From: Candidatus Daviesbacteria bacterium RIFCSPHIGHO2_02_FULL_36_13
Lineage (GTDB): Bacteria > Patescibacteriota > Microgenomatia > Daviesbacterales > UBA10151
DNA length: 53,632 nucleotides
Reading direction: 5' to 3'
NCBI GenBank assembly: GCA_001777015.1
Contig: MFCV01000039.1
Span: 1-53,632, forward strand
Shown: positions 32,002-41,372 of the stretch, one piece after another
Position numbering within the stretch: position 1 is the stretch's first letter
How the letters are laid out: each line of letters starts with the position of its first letter
The notes under the pieces: generated by a model
The model's database searches: none
Told to the model about the DNA's origin: nothing
What the model saw: only the letters and a program-made list of their open reading frames with translations
Program-made: the position numbers and the translations under genes

Positions 32002-34682
32002 TACACAAAGTGAGGGTGGCACCAAGAAATTCAAAAATTGAAAAAAGAGATGCTTTTAAAAAAGTAAAAGTCTATAGATTAGAAGGAATTAGTTTGGAGG
32101 ATACAAAAATACTGGCAGAAAAAGTTTTATCAGAAGAATTAACTCAAATTTGCTCCATTGATAAGCAACTTGTTAAAGAAAAAGTGATAGAAGTTGCCTA
32201 CAAACCAGGAGTTATGAATCCTGAGGTTTCCTCAATAATGAAAGCTGCTTCCGATTTAGGAATTAAATTGCTTGCTGCTGACTCATCATATGAGTATGTT
32301 TTACCTATTAATCAGCATAATTTGTATAACCCTTTGACTGAATATATTATGGAGGAAGAACCAGAAACATTGGTGATCAAAGGAGTTCCAGGAAAAACTG
32401 AAATTGTTCCTCTTAGAAAAATGAATGAAGAGGAGTTATTGGAAATTTCAAAAGATAAACTATTTCTAAACAAAGATGAAATGAAAGTTATTCAAAATTA
32501 TTTTGAGGATTTAAAAAGAGATCCAACTGATTTAGAACTGGAAACTTTAGCACAAACCTGGAGTGAACATTGTGCACACAAAACTTTTAAGGCAAAAATA
32601 ATTTTAGATGGAAAGGAAAAGGAACCACTGTTTAAAAGATTAAAAGATGAAGCTTTAAAACATGACAAAAATATTGTTTCAGCATTTGTGGATAATGCTG
32701 GAGTGATGGATTTTTATGATGGATGGGCCATTAATGGAAAAGCTGAAACTCACAATGCTCCATCTGCAATTGAACCATATGGTGGAGCTATGACAGGGAG
32801 TGGTGGAGTTTTTAGAGATGTTGTAGCAACTGGCCAGGGAGCTAAAGCTGTTGTTTCAACAGATATATTCTGTCTTGCTGATCCTAATATGGATAAAGCT
32901 AAATTACCAGAAGGAACACTTCCACCGGACTATATCTTAAAAAGAGTTGTTGCAGCTGTACGGGATTACGGAAACAGAATTGGAATTCCAACCAATAATG
33001 GATCATTTCACTTTCATGATGATTTTAGAGCCAAGCCAATTGTTTTAGTTGGGGCATATGGAATTTTGCCTAAAGATAAAGCTCAAAAGGGAGAGCCAAG
33101 AATTGGTGATATAGCAGTTGTGATTGGAGGAAAAACAGGAAGAGATGGAATTCACGGAGCTACTTTTTCTTCGGGAGAAATGAGTGATAGAACAATTTCT
33201 GTTAATGCCACAGCAGTGCAAATTGGCAATGCTATTGAAGAAAAAATAACTTTTGATGCCATACTTGAAGCCCGTGATAAAAATTTAATAACAGCTGTGC
33301 AAGATCTAGGCGCTGGTGGATTTTCCTCAGCTATAGGTGAGATGGGAGAAATAACAGGAGTAACTGTGCATCTAGAAAAAGCGCCTTTAAAATATCAAGG
33401 CCTTTCTCCTTGGGAGATTTGGGTGTCAGAATCACAAGAGCGGATGTTAATAATTTTATCTCCAAACAATTTAAATGATTTTTTAAAAATTTGTAAAAAA
33501 TATAATGTTGAGGCTACAGAAATTGCTAAGTTTGATGGAACTAAAAGACTACAAGTTTTTTATGGAAAAGAAAAAGTAGGAGATTTGGACATGAAATTTC
33601 TATATGGAGGACTTCCTCAAAGAGTAATGAAGGCAATTTCTCCTCGTCATTCTGAACGAAGTGAAGAATATAATTTATATCCTTCGGCTATGCCTCAGGA
33701 TGACAATGGATGGATAAAGCTTTTGGAGAAAACATTATCATCTGGAGATGTAAATTCCAAGGAATCGATACTTAGATTATATGATCATAATGTTCAGGGA
33801 ACTAGTGCCTTGCCCCCATTTGTAGGAGTTGATATGGATGGACCAACAGATGCTGCAGTTATAAAACCCTTGCTTGATAAGCCTTATGGTTTAATTGTTT
33901 CTCATGGATTAAGTCCAAAGAAAACCTTAGAGGATTCCTATGAAGGAACTATTTGGTCTGCTACTGAGGCCATCAGTAATTATGCGGCAGTTGGGGGAGA
34001 TTATAAAGAAGCTTGCCTAATAAATAATTACATTTGGCCTTTCCCAGATCCACAGTGGCTTGGAAAATTAGATTCCTGTGTAGACGGCGTGGTTGATTTT
34101 ATGAAAGCTTTGAAAATCCCAGTTATTTCTGGAAAGGATAGTTTGTCTGCAACATACAGGTCTTCAGACGGAATTGTTTTACATAGTCCTCCAACGCTTG
34201 CTATGTCTGTTTTTGGAAAAATACCTGATGTTAAAAAAACAGTTTCTTCTGATTTTAAAAAAGTCGGGTCAGTTATTGTATTGGTAGGTAAGCAGGATAT
34301 ACGAGTTGATCTTAAGGTTTTACCGAAAGTGTTAGAGGCAATGTATAAGGCAATAAACACAGGAAAAGTTTTAGCCTCTCATGATATTTCAGAAGGGGGA
34401 CTTGTAACTGCTATTTTTGAGATGTGTGTTGGAGGAAATTGCGGAGCCTTTATAAAAGTAGAAAGTGGTGAATTACTTTTAGAAACTGCTGGATGTTTTA
34501 TTGTTGAAGTAGAAAATGAAGAAACTGCTAATGAATTATTTAAAGGAATACCTTACAAGATTTTGGGTACTACTACAAAAGATGAGAAGTTATCAGTTGA
34601 GGGATTATTCAGTGCAGATATGAAGCAATTACAAGAAGCATGGAGTAAACCAATGAAGGAGATATTCGGATGGAACAGGTGA
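31998..34682 (+). CDS. purL: FGAM synthase, PurS-PurL fusion
   Basis: 894 aa. Residues ~1-105 resemble PurS (VYRLEGISLEDTKILAEKV, VIEVAYKPGVMNPEVSSIM), fused to the synthetase. Catalytic region: TWSEHCAHKTFKAKI (about 189-203), NAPSAIEPYGGAMTGSGGVF, DLGAGGFSSAIGEMG, SGKDSLSATYR in the second half. Glutaminase is separate (purQ). Residues ~549-571 (SPRHSERSEEYNL then PSAMPQDDNG) are encoded by a 65-nt palindromic element sitting between the two pseudo-symmetric halves. Overlaps purQ by 13 nt. Confidence 0.93.
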   Translation: MIHKVRVAPRNSKIEKRDAFKKVKVYRLEGISLEDTKILAEKVLSEELTQICSIDKQLVKEKVIEVAYKPGVMNPEVSSIMKAASDLGIKLLAADSSYEYVLPINQHNLYNPLTEYIMEEEPETLVIKGVPGKTEIVPLRKMNEEELLEISKDKLFLNKDEMKVIQNYFEDLKRDPTDLELETLAQTWSEHCAHKTFKAKIILDGKEKEPLFKRLKDEALKHDKNIVSAFVDNAGVMDFYDGWAINGKAETHNAPSAIEPYGGAMTGSGGVFRDVVATGQGAKAVVSTDIFCLADPNMDKAKLPEGTLPPDYILKRVVAAVRDYGNRIGIPTNNGSFHFHDDFRAKPIVLVGAYGILPKDKAQKGEPRIGDIAVVIGGKTGRDGIHGATFSSGEMSDRTISVNATAVQIGNAIEEKITFDAILEARDKNLITAVQDLGAGGFSSAIGEMGEITGVTVHLEKAPLKYQGLSPWEIWVSESQERMLIILSPNNLNDFLKICKKYNVEATEIAKFDGTKRLQVFYGKEKVGDLDMKFLYGGLPQRVMKAISPRHSERSEEYNLYPSAMPQDDNGWIKLLEKTLSSGDVNSKESILRLYDHNVQGTSALPPFVGVDMDGPTDAAVIKPLLDKPYGLIVSHGLSPKKTLEDSYEGTIWSATEAISNYAAVGGDYKEACLINNYIWPFPDPQWLGKLDSCVDGVVDFMKALKIPVISGKDSLSATYRSSDGIVLHSPPTLAMSVFGKIPDVKKTVSSDFKKVGSVIVLVGKQDIRVDLKVLPKVLEAMYKAINTGKVLASHDISEGGLVTAIFEMCVGGNCGAFIKVESGELLLETAGCFIVEVENEETANELFKGIPYKILGTTTKDEKLSVEGLFSADMKQLQEAWSKPMKEIFGWNR
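33645..33709 (+). repeat. 65-nt palindromic element inside purL
   Basis: Ends are inverted: GTCATTCTGA (33646-33655) against TCAGGATGAC (33695-33704), 9 of 10 pairing; inner CGAAG and CTTCG also pair. It reads in frame as PRHSERSEEYNLYPSAMPQD. I recognise the CGTCATTCTGAACGAAG... end as a widespread intergenic repeat type, here used as coding sequence. Confidence 0.75.
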
Positions 34683-35458
34683 AAGTTTGTATCCTACAAT
34701 CTGATGGGACTAATTGTGATAATGAACTCTTTTATGCATTTAAGAAAGTTGGGGGAAGTCCTGAGTTTGTACATGTTAATGAACTTAGAGACAAATCCAG
34801 AAGTTTGAAAGATTTTGATATCCTGGCTTTACCTGGAGGGTTTTCTTATGGAGATGATATTGCATCTGGAAAAATTTTAGCAATTGAACTTATTAGTTTT
34901 CTAAAAGCTGAGATAGAAAAATTTAAGAGTGGAGGAGGATTAATTATTGGGATTTGCAATGGATTTCAAACTCTTGTTAGGACAGGCCTTTTACCTTTCG
35001 GAAATTTAGGAAAAATGGATGCAACTTTAGATAATAATGACAGCGGGCATTTTGAATGTAGATGGATAGATCTAAAATCTGAAAAAAGTAAATGTGTATT
35101 TTTAAAAAATTCTTATAAAGGACATTTTGCAGTTAATCATGGAGAAGGAAAATTCTTTTCGCAACCTTCGGTTATTAAAAAAATTGAGGATCAAAATTTA
35201 GTAGTTTTTAGATATGTAGATGAGTCTGGAAATCCCACTCAAGAATATCCTGAAAATCCCAATGGATCTATAAATGCTATAGCTGGAGTAACAGATCCAA
35301 CAGGAAGAATATTGGGAATGATGCCACACCCGGAAAAATTTGTTGACAGCACTCAATATCCAAACTGGAGAAGAGAGACCCTTCGACAAGCTCAGGACAA
35401 GCCTCATGGGCTTTTTATCTTTGAAGATATGGTAAATTATGTTAAGGAGGATAAATGA
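34670..35458 (+). CDS. purQ: FGAM synthase, glutaminase subunit
   Basis: 262 aa class I glutamine amidotransferase feeding ammonia to PurL. Nucleophile Cys in GICNGFQTLVRTGLLP (about residue 98), LPGGFSYGDDIASGK oxyanion region, and His/Glu in MMPHPEKFVD. The C-terminal segment RETLRQAQDKPHG is encoded by the 23-nt repeat, between HPEKF and the final helix IFEDMVNYV. Contains the guaA Shine-Dalgarno sequence in its last codons. Confidence 0.93.
   Translation: MEQVKVCILQSDGTNCDNELFYAFKKVGGSPEFVHVNELRDKSRSLKDFDILALPGGFSYGDDIASGKILAIELISFLKAEIEKFKSGGGLIIGICNGFQTLVRTGLLPFGNLGKMDATLDNNDSGHFECRWIDLKSEKSKCVFLKNSYKGHFAVNHGEGKFFSQPSVIKKIEDQNLVVFRYVDESGNPTQEYPENPNGSINAIAGVTDPTGRILGMMPHPEKFVDSTQYPNWRRETLRQAQDKPHGLFIFEDMVNYVKEDK
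35379..35401 (+). repeat. 23-nt interspersed repeat, copy 2 (inside purQ)
   Basis: CCCTTCGACAAG...GGACAAG, 21 of 23 identical to 574-596. Read as LRQAQDK here, a different frame from copy 1, so the DNA rather than the peptide is what is shared. Confidence 0.75.
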
Positions 35459-37044
35459 TAATTTTAGTTGATTTTGGGGGACAAACTGCACATCTTATCG
35501 GTAGAAGAATAAGAGAGCTTGGTGTGGATTGTTTAATAGTTTCACCAGATGAAGCTTTAGATAGAAGTAGGGATAAAAATCCAAAAGGGATTATATTTTC
35601 CGGTGGACCCGCCTCAGTTTATGAAAAAGATTCACCTACTATTGATGAGAAAATCTTTAACCTTGAAATTCCTATTTTAGGAATATGTTACGGTGAACAA
35701 TTAATAGCACATCTTTTAGAAGGAGAAGTGAAGTCGGGAAATAAAAAGGAATATGGACCTGCTGTTTTAAGTGGAGTAAATATTGATAAATCACAATTAC
35801 TTTCTGGACTACCCCAGGAATCTAATGTTTGGATGAGCCATGGGGATGAGGTAGTAAGAGAACCTGAGGGGTTTGAAACATATGGTGTAACAGCAACCAT
35901 CCCACATGCCGTAATAGAAAATAAGAGTAAAAAAATATATGCCATTCAATTTCATCCTGAAGTTGTACATACGCAGTTTGGTACACAAATTTTAGAAAAC
36001 TTTTTAAAGATTTGTGGAATTACTCCTAAGAAAGTAGAAATCAATGAAGACTATGTAAATAATCTGGTTAAAGATATTAAGGACTCAGTAGGAGATGAGA
36101 AAGCGATCTGTGCATTATCTGGTGGGGTTGATTCATCTGTTGCGGCTTTACTGGTTCACAAGGCCATTGGTGAAAATCTGGAATCTATTTATATCGATTC
36201 TGGTTTAATGAGAGAGGGTGAAACAGAAAACCTGGATCATGTTTTTAAAGAACACTACCAAATGAATGTCAAAATTGTAGATGCCAAAAAGGAATTTTTG
36301 AATGCATTAAAAGGGATTAGGGATCCTGAAGAAAAAAGGAAAGCTATTGGAAAAACTTTTATAGATTGTTTTGAGGCAGAGGCAGCTCGCCCCGCCTCCG
36401 GCGGTAAAAGCCTTGGTGCGAAGTTTCTGGTACAGGGAACAATATATCCTGATGTTATTGAAAGTGCTGGATCCAAGCATGCAAAGACAATGAGTATACC
36501 CAGTTCAGAAACTGGGGTATCCTCTTCTCACGCTGTGAGAATTAAGTCTCATCATAATGTTGGAGGACTTCCGGAAAATATGAATTTAGTACTTATAGAA
36601 CCTTTAAGAAATTTTTATAAAGATCAGGTTAGAAAGATTGGAGAAATCTTAGGGTTACCAGAATCTATAACAGAAAGACAACCATTTCCAGGACCTGGTC
36701 TTGCTGTCAGAATTATTGGAGAGGTAACTGAAGAAAAGTTAGATTTGTTAAAAAAGGCAGATAAAATTGTCACAGATGAACTAGATGGTATTAAACTTTG
36801 GCAAGCCTTTGCTGTTTTTACTGGAATTAAAACAACAGGAGTTAGGGGAGATGAAAGAGCATATGGGGAAACAATAGCAATTAGGGCAATTGAGGCAACA
36901 GATGCAATGAGTGCCAACTTTGCAAAATTGGATTATAAACTTCTAGATAAAATTTCAACAAGGATTGTCAATGAAATACCAGAAGTTAATAGAGTGGTTT
37001 ACGACATCACCAACAAACCCCCTGCCACTATGGAATGGGAATAG
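35455..37044 (+). CDS. guaA: GMP synthase (glutamine-hydrolysing)
   Basis: 529 aa. XMP plus glutamine plus ATP to GMP. Amidotransferase: GICYGEQL (Cys about residue 79) and FHPEVVHTQFG; ATP-pyrophosphatase: ALSGGVDSSVAALL (about 222-235); dimer domain ends RVVYDITNKPPATMEWE. AAGGAGG lies 4 nt before the ATG, which overlaps purQ by 4 nt. Two loops are longer than usual, at about residues 310-320 (ARPASGGKSLG) and 346-362 (IPSSETGVSSSHAV); both coincide with DNA palindromes. IMP dehydrogenase (guaB), which makes its substrate, is not in the window. Confidence 0.95.
   Translation: MIILVDFGGQTAHLIGRRIRELGVDCLIVSPDEALDRSRDKNPKGIIFSGGPASVYEKDSPTIDEKIFNLEIPILGICYGEQLIAHLLEGEVKSGNKKEYGPAVLSGVNIDKSQLLSGLPQESNVWMSHGDEVVREPEGFETYGVTATIPHAVIENKSKKIYAIQFHPEVVHTQFGTQILENFLKICGITPKKVEINEDYVNNLVKDIKDSVGDEKAICALSGGVDSSVAALLVHKAIGENLESIYIDSGLMREGETENLDHVFKEHYQMNVKIVDAKKEFLNALKGIRDPEEKRKAIGKTFIDCFEAEAARPASGGKSLGAKFLVQGTIYPDVIESAGSKHAKTMSIPSSETGVSSSHAVRIKSHHNVGGLPENMNLVLIEPLRNFYKDQVRKIGEILGLPESITERQPFPGPGLAVRIIGEVTEEKLDLLKKADKIVTDELDGIKLWQAFAVFTGIKTTGVRGDERAYGETIAIRAIEATDAMSANFAKLDYKLLDKISTRIVNEIPEVNRVVYDITNKPPATMEWE
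36390..36404 (+). repeat. GC-only palindrome inside guaA
   Basis: CCGCC (36392-36396), TCC loop, GGCGG (36400-36404), preceded by CC. Encodes RPASGG in a loop that is shorter in typical GuaA. Confidence 0.6.
36499..36541 (+). repeat. Two adjacent hairpins inside guaA
   Basis: CCCAGTT (36499-36505) pairs with AACTGGG (36510-36516), and TTCTCAC (36525-36531) pairs with GTGAGAA (36535-36541). They encode the extra loop before IKSHHNVGGLPE. The second hairpin runs into conserved sequence and may be chance. Confidence 0.4.
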
Positions 37045-37060
37045 TTTAAAATAAAAGTAT

Positions 37061-37972
37061 ATGTCTGAGGCACCTGCAGGTACTAGTGAGGGAGTAAAAT
37101 ATCCACCTCTGAATGTAAGATATGAAGGAGAATTAACCCCTGAAAATGCACTTTTTAATATCGATGGAACTCTTTTAGCACAAGCTATACAAGAGAGTGG
37201 ATATTCTAGATCCGTAGTTTCTAATGTGGTAATTTCCAACAAAGCTGATACGGGAGAAATAGCTCATTTTAATGGCTATAAAAACGAAGTAGTTTTATAC
37301 CAGGATGAAGTGATAAAAAGCTTAAGAAGACATAGACAGGAAGAACAAGATGGATTAGATGCGGTATCAGAAAGCCCGAATAGATTAAAAGACTTTTTGT
37401 ACAGAGTGAGATATTTACTTAATCCAATGGAAGCCCCATATCAACAATTAAACAATAAAGGCAAATATTTACATATATATTCTGGTAATAGAGATAGAAG
37501 AAACCGATATAGAGATCAAGCTCAAGAAGGGTTTGAATTTAAAAAAGACGGTGAAACAGTTAAGCTTTCCCGCGAAGAATCTGTTGATCACGCAAAACAA
37601 TTATTTGACAGACTTTTAGAAAGAGCAGCACCGGGTATATTGGGTTGGGTGGTAGCTCATGAATTTGAACATAAACATCATCATGGTAGGAAATTATCAA
37701 TAAGGGTCGGATCTTTGCTTGTGCCTGGTTTTGGAGGATTTGTTGTGGGTTCAGCCGTAGGTACAGGTTTAGCTATTCCAGCTTTTGCCATGGGAGGAGC
37801 GCTTTTAGGATGGGTAGGTAGTATAGTGGGAATAAAAGCTGATGAAGAGGCATCTTTTGATGCTGGGGACAAAAACTTTGCTAAATTTGCCAAAGCAATT
37901 TCAATAAATCATGATGTTTTTAGAAGAGAAGTATTAGGCGGAGTATCAAAACCAGCTATTGCTAAAGGTTAA
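37061..37972 (+). CDS. Putative M48-like membrane metallopeptidase
   Basis: 303 aa, no close family recognised. The zinc motif HEFEHKHHH begins at about residue 207, a hydrophobic hairpin follows (about 220-255: SLLVPGFGGFVVGSAVGTGL, IPAFAMGGALLGWVGSIVGI), then KADEEASFDAGDKNFAKFAK. The order HExxH, TM hairpin, E/AD-rich helix is that of M48 (HtpX/Ste24) peptidases, so the third ligand may be a Glu in ADEEASFDA. The N-terminal ~200 residues are soluble and unlike HtpX, which starts with two TM helices. Possible -10 TAAAAT is 8 nt upstream. Sits between guaA and the regulator in the purine island. Confidence 0.55.
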   Translation: MSEAPAGTSEGVKYPPLNVRYEGELTPENALFNIDGTLLAQAIQESGYSRSVVSNVVISNKADTGEIAHFNGYKNEVVLYQDEVIKSLRRHRQEEQDGLDAVSESPNRLKDFLYRVRYLLNPMEAPYQQLNNKGKYLHIYSGNRDRRNRYRDQAQEGFEFKKDGETVKLSREESVDHAKQLFDRLLERAAPGILGWVVAHEFEHKHHHGRKLSIRVGSLLVPGFGGFVVGSAVGTGLAIPAFAMGGALLGWVGSIVGIKADEEASFDAGDKNFAKFAKAISINHDVFRREVLGGVSKPAIAKG

Positions 37973-38010
37973 TGTATTCTTCTCTTTGAGGACTAATTAA
38001 AATAGCCTTA

Positions 38011-38048
38011 TTGACAATTTGTATTAATTATTCGAATAATTAATACAA
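38011..38048 (+). promoter_or_regulatory. Promoter with 30-bp palindromic operator for the TrpR-like gene
   Basis: -35 TTGACA (38011-38016), 18-nt spacer, AATAAT (38035-38040). A perfect 30-bp palindrome covers 38019-38048: left arm TTGTATTAATTATTC, right arm its exact complement. It spans the spacer, the -10 and the predicted start site and ends 1 nt before the ATG at 38050. Binding there would block polymerase, so autorepression by the encoded HTH protein is the natural reading. Confidence 0.75.
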
Positions 38049-38049
38049 G

Positions 38050-38508
38050 ATGGGAAGAATCTCCAGAAGAAGAATAGATCCGGAAATTGAAGAAAGAATT
38101 TTTGAAATATTTTGGGATTATTTAGCTACTTTAAAAAAACCAGAAGGTATTCATGAATTTTTAGTTAGTCTTCTGTCCTATACAGAACAAGTTATGTTTT
38201 CCAAAAGACTTGCAATAGCTGTACTTTTGACTAGGGGATACAACTATAGAGATATAGATGAAACATTAAAAGTTTCCACCTCAACAGTAGGTACTGTTCA
38301 TAAACAGTTATTAGTTGGTGCACCAGGGTACACGAAGGCAGTAAATAAAATTCTTACTAAGGAAAAAATAGAGAACGTTTTCAATACTTTAGATGAAATA
38401 CTTATAAAAATGTCTGGTCCTAAAAGATATGGTTCTTTAACTTGGGAGCAGAAAAGTAAGAGGGGTAAAGTTTTATCCAAACGCCAAAGAAAATTATCTG
38501 CTCTTTAA
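38050..38508 (+). CDS. TrpR-like (YerC/YecD-family) transcriptional regulator
   Basis: 152 aa. TrpR-superfamily helix-turn-helix: LLSYTEQVMFSKRLAIAVLL (about residues 43-62), then TRGYNYRDIDETLKVSTSTV (about 63-82), the HTH region. A basic N-terminus (GRISRRRID) and basic C-terminal tail (KSKRGKVLSKRQRKLSAL) extend it beyond YerC (~100 aa). Ligand unknown: the tryptophan-binding residues of TrpR cannot be assumed. Location inside the purine island suggests, but does not show, control of nucleotide genes. The ATG follows the palindrome by 1 nt, with no Shine-Dalgarno sequence. Confidence 0.85.
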   Translation: MGRISRRRIDPEIEERIFEIFWDYLATLKKPEGIHEFLVSLLSYTEQVMFSKRLAIAVLLTRGYNYRDIDETLKVSTSTVGTVHKQLLVGAPGYTKAVNKILTKEKIENVFNTLDEILIKMSGPKRYGSLTWEQKSKRGKVLSKRQRKLSAL

Positions 38509-38510
38509 TT

Positions 38511-38528
38511 CGACTATTCGAATAATCG
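38511..38528 (+). promoter_or_regulatory. Second operator-like site after the TrpR-like gene
   Basis: 18-bp near-palindrome with one mismatched pair (CGAC, core TATTCGAATA, ATCG), 2 nt after the stop. From the core rightwards it matches the promoter palindrome at 18 of 21 positions (through TACAAG). The core TATTCGAATA is shared exactly. Confidence 0.6.
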
Positions 38529-38540
38529 CTACAAGCACAG

Positions 38541-40309
<1,769 letters not shown>

Positions 40310-40320
40310 TTAGCAAGTAT

Positions 40321-40349
40321 TTGACTTAAATTCAATAATTTAATATAAT
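40321..40349 (+). promoter_or_regulatory. purP-purH-purB promoter, near consensus
   Basis: TTGACT (40321-40326), exactly 17 nt, TATAAT (40344-40349), then 5 nt (GAATT) to the ATG at 40355. AATTCA and TGAATT form an imperfect dyad over the spacer, -10 and start, a possible operator. Predicted leaderless. Confidence 0.75.
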
Positions 40350-40354
40350 GAATT

Positions 40355-41371
40355 ATGGGATACTTGAAAAACACAATTGTAACGCTTGGATCTCACTCTG
40401 CCCTGCAAATCCTCAAAGGGGCAAAAGATGAGGGTTTTAAAACTTTAGTTGTTTGTACTCCTGATAGAGAAAGACTTTATTCTTCATACACAAATTTTAT
40501 TGATGAAATTATAATAATAAATAAGTGGTCTGATTTTCCAAAATTAGAAAAACAACTCCTTAAAAAAGACTGCATAATTATTCCCCATGGATCCTTTGTG
40601 GCATATCTTGGGATGGATGAAAATAAGAAAATGAAGGTTCCATATTTTGGTAACAAAAAAGTTTTAGATTGGGAAGAAAACAGGAAAATGCAAAGGGAAT
40701 GGATGGAAAAATCAGGCATTAAAGTTCCCAGGAGATTTAAAAAGGGAGATAAGATAGATAGGTCAGTTATTGTTAAGTCCTACGGAGCTGCTGGAGGAAA
40801 AGGATATTTTACTGCCAGAAATCAAAAAGAATTAGACGCAAAATTAAAAACTTTTTCCGAGGAGCGGTTTATGGTTCAGGAATATGTTATTGGAGTTCCT
40901 GTTTATTTTCATTTCTTTTATTCACCTTTAACTAAAAAGGTAGAACTTATGAGTGTTGATAAAAGATATGAAACAAATGTTGATTCTTTGGGTAGAATCC
41001 CTGCTAAAAATCAAAGAGGATTAAATATAGAGCCGTCATTTGAGGTTGTTGCCAATATTCCAATGGCTGTAAGGGAATCAATGATCGCAGTGGCAGTGGA
41101 GATGGCAGAAAGGGTTGTTAAAACTTCACAAAAGCTAATAGATTCTAAAGGGCTTTTTGGGCCATTTTGTTTAGAAACTATTATTACCTCTACTGAAGAG
41201 ATTTATGTGATAGAAATTTCTGCCAGGATTGTGGCAGGAACAAACTTTTTTATTAATGGTTCACCCTATACATATCTACTTTATGATGAACCAATGTCTA
41301 CTGGCAGAAGAATTGCCAGAGAGATTAAAGATGCAATTTCTAAAAATAAACTTAAGGAGGTATTGGATTAA
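40355..41371 (+). CDS. purP: PurP, formate-dependent FAICAR synthetase (archaeal type), copy 1
   Basis: 338 aa. ATP-grasp ligase that in Archaea makes FAICAR from AICAR, formate and ATP. N-terminal TLGSHSALQILKGAKDEGFK (DUF1246 region), IIPHGSFVAYLG, VPYFGNKKVLDWEENR, ATP-grasp KSYGAAGGKGYFTA (about residues 136-149), QEYVIGVPVYFHFFYSPL, and C-terminal EISARIVAGTNFFINGSPYT (DUF1297 region). The glycine-rich ATP loop is intact. Followed after 1 nt by a second copy and then purH. Confidence 0.9.
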   Translation: MGYLKNTIVTLGSHSALQILKGAKDEGFKTLVVCTPDRERLYSSYTNFIDEIIIINKWSDFPKLEKQLLKKDCIIIPHGSFVAYLGMDENKKMKVPYFGNKKVLDWEENRKMQREWMEKSGIKVPRRFKKGDKIDRSVIVKSYGAAGGKGYFTARNQKELDAKLKTFSEERFMVQEYVIGVPVYFHFFYSPLTKKVELMSVDKRYETNVDSLGRIPAKNQRGLNIEPSFEVVANIPMAVRESMIAVAVEMAERVVKTSQKLIDSKGLFGPFCLETIITSTEEIYVIEISARIVAGTNFFINGSPYTYLLYDEPMSTGRRIAREIKDAISKNKLKEVLD

Positions 41372-41372
41372 A

